From positions 1 through 64,000 of the forward strand of contig JASFXZ010000148.1 of assembly GCA_032209605.1 (NCBI GenBank): 64,000 nt of DNA, given 5' to 3'. The position numbers and the translations under genes are program-made. This document shows, one piece after another, positions 1-12,834 of the stretch; the stretch's first letter is position 1; each line of letters begins with the position of its first letter. Under the pieces are notes generated by a model that saw only the letters and a list, made by a program, of their open reading frames with translations, was not told the DNA's origin and searched no databases. This stretch comes from Mactromeris polynyma (lineage: Eukaryota; Mollusca; Bivalvia; Venerida; Mactridae).

Positions 1-3000
1 GAGAAATATTTTTTTTCAGAAAAATGAAATTCTATCACAGGTCAAGACCTGTACGCGATTTCGATTTTTAGCGAAAATTTTGTTTTCACGTAAATATGTC
101 AAGTAATACATCATTTTGTTCGTCTTGATGCCAACTATTGAAATATATATATATGTGTATACTTGCATCTAAATTTACGGCTTATGCTGCCCCTGACTGA
201 CTATGACTGACTCTGACTGACTCTGACTGGCTCTGACTGACTCTGAAATGGATATATTGCATAGCTGAATACATTTTTGTCGACGGAGTAGGTAGGTCTT
301 TAAGTCCTGAGAAAATGAGCAAAATCGGAGTAGAGAAATATTTTTTTTCAGAAAAATGAAATTCTATCACAGGTCAAGACCTGTACGCGATTTCGATTTT
401 TAGCGAAAATTTTGTTTTCACGTAAATATGTCAAGTAATACATCATTTTGTTCGTCTTGATGCCAACTATTGAAATATATATATATGTGTATACTTGCAT
501 CTAAATTTACGGCTTATGCTGCCCCTGACTGACTATGACTGACTCTGACTGACTCTGACTGGCTCTGACTGACTCTGAAATGGATATATTGCATAGCTGA
601 ATACATTTTTGTCGACGGAGTAGGTAGGTCTTTAAGTCCTGAGAAAATGAGCAAAATCGGAGAGAAATATTTTTTTTCAGAAAAATGAAATTCTATCACA
701 GGTCAAGACCTGTACGCGATTTCGATTTTTAGCGAAAATTTTGTTTTCACGTAAATATGTCAAGTAATACATCATTTTGTTCGTCTTGATGCCAACTATT
801 GAAATATATATATATGTGTATACTTGCATCTAAATTTACGGCTTATGCTGCCCCTGACTGACTATGACTGACTCTGACTGACTCTGACTGGCTCTGACTG
901 ACTCTGAAATGGATATATTGCATAGCTGAATACATTTTTGTCGACGGAGTAGGTAGGTCTTTAAGTCCTGAGAAAATGAGCAAAATCGGAGAGAAATATT
1001 TTTTTTCAGAAAAATGAAATTCTATCACAGGTCAAGACCTGTACGCGATTTCGATTTTTAGCGAAAATTTTGTTTTCACGTAAATATGTCAAGTAATACA
1101 TCATTTTGTTCGTCTTGATGCCAACTATTGAAATATATATATATGTGTATACTTGCATCTAAATTTACGGCTTATGCTGCCCCTGACTGACTATGACTGA
1201 CTCTGACTGACTCTGACTGGCTCTTGACTGACTCTGAAATGGATATATTGCATAGCTGAATACATTTTTGTCGACGGAGTAGGTAGGTCTTTAAGTCCTG
1301 AGAAAATGAGCAAAATCGGAGAGAGAATATTTTTTTTCAGAAAAATGAAATTTCTATCACAGGTCAAGACCTGTACGCGATTTCGATTTTTAGCGAAAAT
1401 TTTGTTTTCACGTAAATATGTCAAGTAATACATCATTTTGTTCGTCTTGATGCCAACTATTGAAATATATATATATTGTTATACTTGCATCTAAATTTAC
1501 GGCTTATGCTGCCCCTGACTGACTATGACTGACTCTGACTGACTCTGACTGGCTCTGACTGACTCTGAAATGGATATATTGCATAGCTGAATACATTTTG
1601 TCGACGGAGTAGGTAGGTCTTTAAGTCCTGAGAAAATGAGCAAAATCGGAGAGAAATATTTTTTTTCAGAAAAATGAAATTCTATCACAGGTCAAGACCT
1701 GTACGCGATTTCGATTTTTATCGAAAGTTTTGTTTTCACGTAAATATGTCAAGTAATACATCATTTTGTTCGTCTTGATGCCAACTATTGAAATATATAT
1801 ATATGTGTATACTTGCATCTAAATTTACGGCTTATTGCTGCCCCTGACTGACTATGACTGACTCTGACTGACTCTGACTGGCTCTGACTGACTCTGAAAT
1901 GGATATATTGCATAGCTGAATACATTTTTGTCGACGGAGTAGGTAGGTCTTTAAGTCCTGAGAAAATGAGCAAAATCGGAGAGAAATATTTTTTTTCAGA
2001 AAAATGAAATTCTATCACAGGTCAAGACCTGTACGCGATTTCGATTTTTAGGCGAAAATTTTGTTTTCACGTAAATATGTCAAGTAATACATCATTTTGT
2101 TCGTCTTGATGCCAACTATTGAAATATATATATATGTGTATACTTGCATCTAAATTTACGGCTTATGCTGCCCCTGACTGACTATGACTGACTCTGACTG
2201 ACTCTGACTGACTCTGACTGGCTCTGACTGACTCTGAAATGGATATATTGCATAGCTGAATACATTTTTGTCGACGGAGTAGGTAGGTCTTTAAGTCCTG
2301 AGAAAATGAGCAAAATCGGAGAGAAATATTTTTTTTCAGAAAAATGAAATTCTATCACAGGTCAAGACCTGTACGCGATTTCGATTTTTTATCGAAAATT
2401 TTGTTTTCACGTAAATATGTCAAGTAATACATCATTTTGTTCGTCTTGATGCCAACTATTGAAATATATATATATGTGTATACTTGCATCTAAATTTACG
2501 GCTTATGCTGCCCCTGACTGACTCTGACTGACTCTGACTGGCTCTGACTGACTCTGAAATGGATATATTGCATAGCTGAATACATTTTTGTCGACGGAGT
2601 AGGTAGGTCTTTAAGTCCTGAGAAAATGAGCAAAATCGGAGAGAAATATTTTTTTTCAGAAAAATGAAATTCTATCACAGGTCAAGACCTGTACGCGATT
2701 TCGATTTTTAGCGAAAATTTTGTTTTCACGTAAATATGTCAAGTAATACATCATTTTGTTCGTCTTGATGCCAACTATTGAATATATATATATGTGTATA
2801 CTTGCATCTAAATTTACGGCTTATGCTGCCCCTGACTGACTATGACTGACTCTGACTGACTCTGACTGGCTCTGACTGACTCTGAAATGGATATATTGCA
2901 TAGCTGAATACATTTTTGTCGACGGAGTAGGTAGGTCTTTAAGTCCTGAGAAAATGAGCAAAATCGGAGAGAAATATTTTTTTTCAGAAAAATGAAATTC

Positions 3001-6000
3001 TATCACAGGTCAAGACCTGTACGCGATTTCGATTTTTAGCGAAAATTTTGTTTTCACGTAAATATGTCAAGTAATACATCATTTTGTTCGTCTTGATGCC
3101 AACTATTGAAATATATATATATGTGTATACTTGCATCTAAATTTACGGCTTATGCTGCCCCTGACTGACTATGACTGACTCTGACTGACTCTGACTGGCT
3201 CTGACTGACTCTGAAATGGATATATTGCATAGCTGAATACATTTTTGTCGACGGAGTAGGTAGGTCTTTAAGTCCTGAGAAAATGAGCAAAATCGGAGAG
3301 AAATATTTTTTTTCAGAAAAATGAAATTCTATCACAGGTCAAGACCTGTACGCGATTTCGATTTTTTGCGAAAATTTTGTTTTCACGTAAATATGTCAAG
3401 TAATACATCATTTTGTTCGTCTTGATGCCAACTATTGAAATATATATATATGTGTATACTTGCATCTAAATTTACGGCTTATGCTGCCCCTGACTGACTA
3501 TGACTGACTCTGACTGACTCTGACTGGCTCTGACTGACTCTGAAATGGATATATTGCATAGCTGAATACATTTTTGTCGACGGAGTAGGTAGGTCTTTAA
3601 GTCCTGAGAAAATGAGCAAATCGGAGAGAAATATTTTTTTTCAGAAAAATGAAATTCTATCACAGGTCAAGACCTGTACGCGATTTCGATTTTTATCGAA
3701 AGTTTTGTTTTCACGTAAATATGTCAAGTAATACATCATTTTGTTCGTCTTGATGCCAACTATTGAAATATATATATATGTGTATACTTGCATCTAAATT
3801 TACGGCTTATGCTGCCCCTGACTGACTATGACTGACTCTGACTGACTCTGACTGGCTCTGACTGACTCTGAAATGGATATATTGCATAGCTGAATACATT
3901 TTTGTCGACGGAGTAGGTAGGTCTTTAAGTCCTGAGAAAATGAGCAAAATCGGAGAGAAATATTTTTTTTCAGAAAAATGAAATTCTATCACAGGTCAAG
4001 ACCTGTACGCGATTTCGATTTTTATCGAAAATTTTGTTTTCACGTAAATATGTCAAGTAATACATCATTTTGTTCGTCTTGATGCCAACTATTGAAATAT
4101 ATATATATGTGTATACTTGCATCTAAATTTACGGCTTATGCTGCCCCTGACTGACTATGACTGACTTCTGACTGACTCTGACTGGCTCTGACTGACTCTG
4201 AAATGGATATATTGCATAGCTGAATACATTTTTGTCGACGGAGTAGGTAGGTCTTTAAGTCCTGAGAAAATGAGCAAAATCGGAGAGAAATATTTTTTTC
4301 AGAAAAATGAAATTCTATCACAGGTCAAGACCTGTACGCGATTTCGATTTTTAGCGAAAATTTTGTTTTCACGTAAATATGTCAAGTAATACATCATTTT
4401 GTTCGTCTTGATGCCAACTATTGAAATATATATATATGTGTATACTTGCATCTAAATTTACGGCTTATGCTGCCCCTGACTTGACTATGACTGACTCTGA
4501 CTGACTCTGACTGGCTCTGACTGACTCTGAAATGGATATATTGCATAGCTGAATACATTTTTGTCGACGGAGTAGGTAGGTCTTTAAGTCCTGAGAAAAT
4601 GAGCAAAATCGGAGAGAAATATTTTTTTTCAGAAAAATGAAATTCTATCACAGGTCAAGACCTGTACGCGATTTCGATTTTTATCGAAAATTTTGTTTTC
4701 ACGTAAATATGTCAAGTAATACATCATTTTGTTCGTCTTGATGCCAACTATTGAAATATATATATATGTGTATACTTGCATCTAAATTTACGGGCTTATG
4801 CTGCCCCTGACTGACTCTGACTGACTCTGACTGGCTCTGACTGACTCTGAAATGGATATATTGCATAGCTGAATACATTTTTGTCGACGGAGTAGGTAGG
4901 TCTTTAAGTCCTGAGAAAATGAGCAAAATCGGAGAGAAATATTTTTTTTCAGAAAAATGAAATTCTATCACAGGTCAAGACCTGTACGCGATTTCGATTT
5001 TTAGCGAAATTTTGTTTTCACGTAAATATGTCAAGTAATACATCATTTTGTTCGTCTTCATGCCAACTATTGAAATATATATATATGTGTATACTTGCAT
5101 CTAAATTTACGGCTTATGCTGCCCCTGACTGACTATGACTGACTCTGACTGACTCTGACTGGCTCTGACTGACTCTGAAATGGATATATTGCATAGCTGA
5201 ATACATTTTTGTCGACGGAGTAGGTAGGTCTGTAAGTCCTGAGAAAATGAGCAAAATCGGAGAGAAATATTTTTTTCAGAAAAATGAAATTCTATCACAG
5301 GTCAAGACCTGTACGCGATTTCGATTTTTAGCGAAAATTTGTTTTCACGTAAATATGTCAAGTAATACATCATTTTGTTCGTCTTGATGCCAACTATTGA
5401 AATATATATATATGTGTATACTTGCATCTAAATTTACGGCTTATGCTGCCCCTGACTGACTATGACTGACTCTGACTGACTCTGACTGGCTCTGACTGAC
5501 TCTGAAATGGATATATTGCATAGCTGAATACATTTTTGTCGACGGAGTAGGTAGGTCTTTAAGTCCTGAGAAAATGAGCAAAATCGGAGAGAAATATTTT
5601 TTTCAGAAAAATGAAATTCTATCACAGGTCAAGACCTGTACGCGATTTCGATTTTTAGCGAAAATTTTGTTTTCACGTAAAGATGTCAAGTAATACATCA
5701 TTTTGTTCGTCTTGATGCCAACTATTGAAATATATATATATGTGTATACTTGCATCTAAATTTACGGCTTATGCTGCCCCTGACTGACTATGACTGACTT
5801 TGACAGACTCTGACTGGCTCTGACTGACTCTGAAATGGATATATTGCATAGCTGAATACATTTTTGTCGACGGAGTAGGTAGGTCTTTAAGTCCTGAGAA
5901 AATGAGCAAAATCGGAGAGAAATATTTTTTTTCAGAAAAATGAAATTCTATCACAGGTCAAGACCTGTACGCGATTTCGATTTTTAGCGAAAATTTTGTT

Positions 6001-9000
6001 TTCACGTAAATATGTCAAGTAATACATCATTTTGTTCGTCTTGATGCAACTATTGAAATATATATATATGTGTATACTTGCATCTAAATTTACGGCTTAT
6101 GCTGCCCCTGACTGACTATGACTGACTCTGACTGACTCTGACTGGCTCTGACTGACTCTGAAATGGATATATTGCATAGCTGAATACATTTTTGTCGACG
6201 GAGTAGGTAGGTCTTTAAGTCCTGAGAAAATGAGCAAAATCGGAGAGAAATATTTTTTTTCAGAAAAATGAAATTCTATGCACAGGTCAAGACCTGTACG
6301 CGATTTCGATTTTTATCGAAAATTTTGTTTTCACGTAAATATGTCAAGTAATACATCATTTTGTTCGTCTTGATGCCAACTATTGAAATATATATATATG
6401 TGTATACTTGCATCTAAATTTACGGCTTATGCTGCCCCTGACTGACTCTGACTGGCTCTGACTGACTCTGAAATGGATATATTGCATAGCTGAATACATT
6501 TTTGTCGACGGAGTAGGTAGGTCTTTAAGTCCTGAGAAAATGAGCAAAATCGGAGAGAAATATTTTTTTTCAGAAAAATGAAATTCTATCACAGGTCAAG
6601 ACCTGTACGCGATTTCGATTTTTAGCGAAAATTTTGTTTTCACGTAAATATGTCAAGTAATACATCATTTTGTTCGTCTTGATGCCAACTATTGAAATAT
6701 ATATATATGTGTATACTTGCATCTAAATTTACGGCTTATGCTGCCCCTGACTGACTATGACTGACTCTGACTGACTCTGACTGGCTCTGACTGACTCTGA
6801 AATGGATATATTGCATAGCTGAATACATTTTTGTCGACGGAGTAGGTAGGTCTGTAAGTCCTGAGAAAATGAGCAAAATCGGAGAGAAATATTTTTTTTC
6901 AGAAAAATGAAATTCTATCACAGGTCAAGACCTGTACGCGATTTCGATTTTTAGCGAAAATTTTGTTTTCACGTAAATATGTCAAGTAATACATCATTTT
7001 GTTCGTCTTGATGCCAACTATTGAAATATATATATATGTGTATACTTGCATCTAAATTTACGGCTTATGCTGCCCCTGACTGACTATGACTGACTCTGAC
7101 TGACTCTGACTGGCTCTGACTGACTCTGAAATGGATATATTGCATAGCTGAATACATTTTTGTCGACGGAGTAGGTAGGGTCTTTAAGTCCTGAGAAAAT
7201 GAGCAAAATCGGAGAGAAATATTTTTTTTCAGAAAAATGAAATTCTATCACAGGTCAAGACCTGTACGCGATTTCGATTTTTAGCGAAAATTTTGTTTTC
7301 ACGTAAAGATGTCAAGTAATACATCATTTTGTTCGTCTTGATGCCAACTATTGAAATATATATATATGTGTATACTTGCATCTAAATTTACGGCTTATGC
7401 TGCCCCTGACTGACTATGACTGACTTTGACAGACTCTGACTGGCTCTGACTGACTCTGAAATGGATATATTGCATAGCTGAATACATTTTTGTCGACGGA
7501 GTAGGTAGGTCTTTAAGTCCTGAGAAAATGAGCAAAATCGGAGAGAAATATTTTTTTTCAGAAAAATGAAATTCTATCACAGGTCAAGACCTGTACGCGA
7601 TTTCGATTTTTAGCGAAAATTTTGTTTTCACGTAAATATGTCAAGTAATACATCATTTTGTTCGTCTTGATGCCAACTATTGAAATATATATATATATGT
7701 GTATACTTGCATCTAAATTTACGGCTTATGCTGCCCCTGACTGACTATGACTGACTCTGACTGACTCTGACTGGCTCTGACTGACTCTGAAATGGATATA
7801 TTGCATAGCTGAATACATTTTTGTCGACGGAGTAGGTAGGTCTTTAAGTCCTGAGAAAATGAGCAAAATCGGAGAGAAATATTTTTTTTCAGAAAAATGA
7901 AATTCTATCACAGGTCAAGACCTGTACGCGATTTCGATTTTTAGCGAAAATTTTGTTTTCACGTAAATATGTCAAGTAATACATCATTTTGTTCGTCTTG
8001 ATGCCAACTATTGAAATATATATATATGTGTATACTTGCATCTAAATTTACGGCTTATGCTGCCCCTGACTGACTATGACTGACTCTGACTGACTCTGAC
8101 TGACTCTGACTGGCTCTGACTGACTCTGAAATGGATATATTGCACAGCTGAATACATTTTTGTCGACGGAGTAGGTAGGTCTTTAAGTCCGGAGAAAATG
8201 AGCAAAATCGGAGGGAAATATTTTTTTTCAGAAAAATGAAATTCTATCACAAGTCAAGACCTGTACGCGATTTCGATTTTTAGCGAAAATTTTGTTTTCA
8301 CGTAAATATGTCAAGTAATACATCATTTTGTTCGTCTTGATGCCAACTATTGAAATATATATATATGTGTATACTTGCATCTAAATTTACGGCTTATGCT
8401 GCCCCTGACTGATTATGACTGACTCTGACTGACTCTGACTGGCTCTGACTGACTCTGAAATGGATATATTGCATAGCTGAATACATTTTTGTCGACGGAG
8501 TAGGTAGGTCTTTAAGTCCTGAGAAAATGAGCAAAATCGGAGAGAAATATTTTTTTTCAGAAAAATGAAATTCTATCACAGGTCAAGACCTGTACGCGAT
8601 TTCGATTTTTAGCGAAAATTTTGTTTTCACGTAAATATGTCAAGTAATACATCATTTTGTTCGTCTTGATGCCAACTATTGAAATATATATATATGTGTA
8701 TACTTGCATCTAAATTTACGGCTTATGCTGCCCCTGACTGACTATGACTGACTCTGACTGACTCTGACTGGCTCTGACTGACTCTGAAATGGATATATTG
8801 CATAGCTGAATACATTTTTGTCCACGGAGTAGGTAGGTCTTTAAGTCCTGAGAAAATGAGCAAAATCGGAGAGAAATATTTTTTTTCAGAAAAATGAAAT
8901 TCTATCACAGGTCAAGACCTGTACGCGATTTCGATTTTTAGCGAAAATTTTGTTTTCACGTAAATATGTCAAGTAATACATCATTTTGTTCGTCTTGATG

Positions 9001-11158
9001 CCAACTATTGAAATATATATATATGTGTATACTTGCATCTAAATTTACGGCTTATGCTGCCCTGACTGACTATGACTGACTCTGACTGACTCTGACTGAC
9101 TCTGACTGGCTCTGACTGACTCTGAAATGGATATATTGCACAGCTGAATACATTTTTGTCGACGGAGTAGGTAGGTCTTTAAGTCCGGAGAAAATGAGCA
9201 AAATCGGAGGGAAATATTTTTTTTCAGAAAAATGAAATTCTATCACAGGTCAAGACCTGTACGCGATTTCGATTTTTAGCGAAAATTTTGTTTTCACGTA
9301 AATATGTCAAGTAATACATCATTTTGTTCGTCTTGATGCCAACTATTGAAATATATATATATGTGTATACTTGCATCTAAATTTACGGCTTATGCTGCCC
9401 CTGACTGATTATGACTGACTCTGACTGACTCTGACTGGCTCTGACTGACTCTGAAATGGATATATTGCATAGCTGAATACATTTTTGTCGACGGAGTAGG
9501 TAGGTCTTTAAGTCCTGAGAAAATGAGCAAAATCGGAGAGAAATATTTTTTTTCAGAAAAAATGAAATTCTATCACAGGTCAAGACCTGTACGCGATTTC
9601 GATTTTTAGCGAAAATTTTGTTTTCACGTAAATATGTCAAGTAATACATCATTTTGTTCGTCTTGATGCCAACTATTGAAATATATATATATGTGTATAC
9701 TTGCATCTAAATTTACGGCTTATGCTGCCCCTGACTGACTATGACTGACTCTGACTGACTCTGACTGGCTCTGACTGACTCTGAAATGGATATATTGCAT
9801 AGCTGAATACATTTTTGTCGACGGAGTAGGTAGGTCTTTAAGTCCTGAGAAAATGAGCAAAATCGGAGAGAAATATTTTTTTTCAGAAAAATGAAATTCT
9901 ATCACAGGTCAAGACCTGTACGCGATTTCGATTTTAGCGAAAATTTTGTTTTCACGTAAATATGTCAAGTAATACATCATTTTGTTCGTCTTGATGCCAA
10001 CTATTGAAATATATATATATGTGTATACTTGCATCTAAATTTACGGCTTATGCTGCCCCTGACTGACTATGACTGACTTTGACAGACTCTGACTGGCTCT
10101 TGACTGACTCTGAAATGGATATATTGCATAGCTGAATACATTTTTGTCGACGGAGTAGGTAGGTCTTTAAGTCCTGAGAAAATGAGCAAAAATCGGAGAG
10201 AAATATTTTTTTTCAGAAAAATGAAATTCTATCACAGGTCAAGACCTGTACGCGATTTCGATTTTTAGCGAAAATTTTGTTTTCACGTAAATATGTCAAG
10301 TAATACATCATTTTGTTCGTCTTGATGCCAACTATTGAAATATATATATATGTGTATACTTGCATCTAAATTTACGGCTTATGCTGCCCCTGACTGACTA
10401 GGACTGACTCTGACTGACTCTGACTGGCTCTGACTGACTCTGAAATGGATATATTGCATAGCTGAATACATTTTTGTCCACGGAGTAGGTAGGTCTTTAA
10501 GTCCTGAGAAAATGAGCAAAATCGGAGAGAAATATTTTTTTTCAGAAAAATGAAATTCTATCACAGGTCAAGACCTGTACGCGATTTCGATTTTTAGCAA
10601 AATTTTTGTTTTCACGTAAATATGTCAAGTAATACATCATTTTGTTCGTCTTGATACCAACTATTGAAATATATATATATGTGTATACTTGCATCTAAAT
10701 TTACGGCTTATGCTGCCCCTGACTGACTATGACTGACTCTGACTGACTCTGACTGACTCTGACTGGCTCTGACTGACTCTGAAATGGATATATTGCATAG
10801 CTGAATACATTTTTGTCGACGGAGTAGGTAGGTCTTTAAGTCCTGAGAAAATGAGCAAAATCGGAGAGAAATATTTTTTTTCAGAAAAATGAAATTCTAT
10901 CACAGGTCAAGACCTGTACGCGATTTCGATTTTTAGCGAAAATTTTGTTTTCACGTAAAGATGTCAAGTAATACATCATTTTGTTCGTCTTGATGCCAAC
11001 TATTGAAATATATATATATGTGTATACTTGCATCTAAATTTACGGCTTATGCTGCCCCTGACTGACTATGACTGACTTTGACAGACTCTGACTGGCTCTG
11101 ACTGACTCTGAAATGGATATATTGCATAGCTGAATACATTTTTGTCGACGGAGTAGGT
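1..11158 (-). repeat. Satellite array, ~329-bp monomers, minus orientation
   Basis: About 34 head-to-tail copies of the satellite monomer, read on the minus strand. Landmarks recur every ~329 bp: the dyad ACAGGTCAAGACCTGT, GTCGACGGAGTAGGTAGG, the CTGACTGACT minisatellite, and the (AT)n tract followed by GTGTATACTTGC. Monomers differ by a few substitutions and by 10-bp steps in the minisatellite. This segment also carries many one-base indels, for example near 1224, 1835, 2051, 4166, 4793, 6280, 7180 and 9061, more than the plus-strand array. It starts inside a monomer at base 1, so the array continues to the left. No gene is visible in it. Monomer order mirrors that of 11.24-22.4 kb. Confidence 0.97.
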
Positions 11159-11165
11159 AGGTCTT
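11159..11165. other. Inversion junction with 7-bp microhomology (AGGTCTT)
   Basis: Left of this point the sequence is minus-strand monomer up to GTAGGTAGGTCTT, where a normal unit would go on TAAGTCC. Right of it the sequence is plus-strand monomer, where a normal unit has ACAGGTCTTGACC. The heptamer AGGTCTT belongs to both, so the exact joint cannot be placed inside it. On the minus side the heptamer starts the near-dyad AGGTCTTTAAGTCCT; on the plus side it lies in the boundary dyad ACAGGTCTTGACCTGT. Confidence 0.92.
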
Positions 11166-11237
11166 GACCTGTGATAGAATTTCATTTTTCTGAAAAAAAA
11201 TATTTCTCTCCGATTTTGCTCATTTTCTCAGGACTTA
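11166..11237 (+). other. 72-nt unpaired spacer of the palindrome
   Basis: Left position 11165 pairs with right position 11238, leaving these 72 nt of plus-strand monomer (from GACCTGTGATAG to just before AAGACCTACC) without a partner. A short spacer between long inverted arms is expected from fold-back priming or from template switching on the opposite strand, and also from chimeric fold-back reads. Confidence 0.85.
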
Positions 11238-12491
11238 AAGACCTACCTACTCCGTCGACAAAAATGTATTCAGCTATGCAATATATCCATTTCAGAGTCA
11301 GTCAGAGCCAGTCAGAGTCTGTCAAAGTCAGTCATAGTCAGTCAGGGGCAGCATAAGCCGTAAATTTAGATGCAAGTATACACATATATATATATTTCAA
11401 TAGTTGGCATCAAGACGAACAAAATGATGTATTACTTGACATCTTTACGTGAAAACAAAATTTTCGCTAAAAATCGAAATCGCGTACAGGTCTTGACCTG
11501 TGATAGAATTTCATTTTTCTGAAAAAAAATATTTCTCTCCGATTTTGCTCATTTTCTCAGGACTTAAAGACCTACCTACTCCGTCGACAAAAATGTATTC
11601 AGCTATGCAATATATCCATTTCAGAGTCAGTCAGAGCCAGTCAGAGTCAGTCAGAGTCAGTCAGAGTCAGTCATAGTCAGTCAGGGGCAGCATAAGCCGT
11701 AAATTTAGATGCAAGTATACACATATATATATATTTCAATAGTTGGTATCAAGACGAACAAAATGATGTATTACTTGACATATTTACGTGAAAACAAAAA
11801 TTTTGCTAAAAATCGAAATCGCGTACAGGTCTTGACCTGTGATAGAATTTCATTTTTCTGAAAAAAAATATTTCTCTCCGATTTTGCTCATTTTCTCAGG
11901 ACTTAAAGACCTACCTACTCCGTGGACAAAAATGTATTCAGCTATGCAATATATCCATTTCAGAGTCAGTCAGAGCCAGTCAGAGCCAGTCAGAGTAGTC
12001 AGAGTCAGTCCTAGTCAGTCAGGGGCAGCATAAGCCGTAAATTTAGATGCAAGTATACACATATATATATATTTCAATAGTTGGCATCAAGACGAACAAA
12101 ATGATGTATTACTTGACATATTTACGTGAAAACAAAATTTTCGCTAAAAATCGAAATCGCGTACAGGTCTTGACCTGTGATAGAATTTCATTTTTCTGAA
12201 AAAAAATATTTCTCTCCGATTTTGCTCATTTTCTCAGGACTTAAAGACCTACCTACTCCGTCGACAAAAATGTATTCAGCTATGCAATATATCCATTTCA
12301 GAGTCAGTCAGAGCCAGTCAGAGTCTGTCAAAGTCAGTCATAGTCAGTCAGGGGCAGCATAAGCCGTAAATTTAGATGCAAGTATACACATATATATATA
12401 TTTCAATAGTTGGCATCAAGACGAACAAAATGATGTATTACTTGACATATTTACGTGAAAACAAAATTTTCGCTAAAAATCGAAATCGCGT

Positions 12492-12507
12492 ACAGGTCTT
12501 GACCTGT
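12492..12507. repeat. 16-nt dyad at the monomer boundary (representative copy)
   Basis: ACAGGTC-TT-GACCTGT is an inverted repeat with perfect 7-bp arms and a 2-nt spacer, present in nearly every monomer. Two units carry a 4-nt loss giving ACAGGTACCTGT, a perfect 12-bp palindrome (26301-26312 and 30594-30605). A subset reads ACAGCTCTTGACCTGT, which breaks one arm pair (for example near 38113, 48096, 61546). A protein-binding or cruciform role is possible but not shown by the sequence. Confidence 0.85.
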
Positions 12508-12834
12508 GATAGAATTTCATTTTTCTGAAAAAAAATATTTCTCTCCGATTTTGCTCATTTTCTCAGGACTTAAAGACCTACCTACTCCGTCGACAAAAAT
12601 GTATTCAGCTATGCAATATATCCATTTCAGAGTCAGTCAGAGCCAGTCAGAGTCAGTCAGAGTCAGTCATAGTCAGTCAGGGGCAGCATAAGCCGTAAAT
12701 TTAGATGCAAGTATACACATATATATATATTTCAATAGTTGGCATCAAGACGAACAAAATGATGTATTACTTGACATATTTACGTGAAAACAAAATTTTC
12801 GCTAAAAATCGAAATCGCGTACAGGTCTTGACCT
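12506..12834 (+). repeat. Reference monomer (329 bp) with internal map
   Basis: This copy is used as the standard unit; it has 119 G+C in 329 bp (36%). In order it holds: GTGATAGAATTTC just after the dyad centre; an eight-A run followed by TATTTCTCTCC; TCCGTCGAC containing a GTCGAC hexamer; five 10-nt minisatellite units at 12631-12680 (two AGTCAGTCAG, then one AGCCAGTCAG and one AGTCAGTCAT among them, and a final AGTCAGTCAG before GGGGCAG); TATAC followed by (AT)6 at 12719-12730; several A/T tracts; and a TTTCG/CGAAA hairpin at 12797-12814. The start point is arbitrary. The length is near twice a typical nucleosome repeat, which is common for satellites; that link is inference. Confidence 0.95.
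12631..12680 (+). repeat. Nested 10-nt minisatellite within the monomer (representative copy)
   Basis: Five tandem decamers based on AGTCAGTCAG, with an AGCCAGTCAG unit second and an AGTCAGTCAT unit next to last. Across the window the number of units runs from three (for example the monomers at 15818, 38454, 46483, 55012, 61558) to seven (36122, 36471). Monomer length moves in 10-bp steps from 309 to 349 bp as a result. Slippage or unequal exchange within the decamer run explains this (inference). Confidence 0.93.

Noticed and set aside
10379..10564. TCCACGGAG units as a distinct monomer family loss of GTCGAC
   Set aside because: Only a single-base change, seen in two units and their mirrored copies; it is useful as a symmetry marker but is not a separate family.
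12506..12691. A ~61-codon open frame in most monomers, on the satellite strand, as a possible repeated peptide gene
   Set aside because: It opens with GTG rather than ATG, has no recognised domain, and its second half is simply the translated decamer run. Decamer gains and losses change its frame and C-terminus, and one-base changes in the A run swap frames with no sign of purifying selection. A 329-bp period is not a multiple of three. It recurs because the DNA repeats.
12719..12730. TATA-box promoter in the (AT)n tract
   Set aside because: The tract is a simple repeat with no gene downstream; calling a promoter would rest on base composition alone.
12796..12815. CENP-B box
   Set aside because: TTCGCTAAAAATCGAAA matches the first TTCG and a later A of the consensus, but lacks the CGGG core, so it is not a credible box.
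12506..12834. Hammerhead ribozyme in the satellite, as known from some animal satellites
   Set aside because: I looked on both strands of the monomer for the CTGANGA core with a downstream GAAA and found no match; CTGAGAA and CTGACTG fail at required positions.
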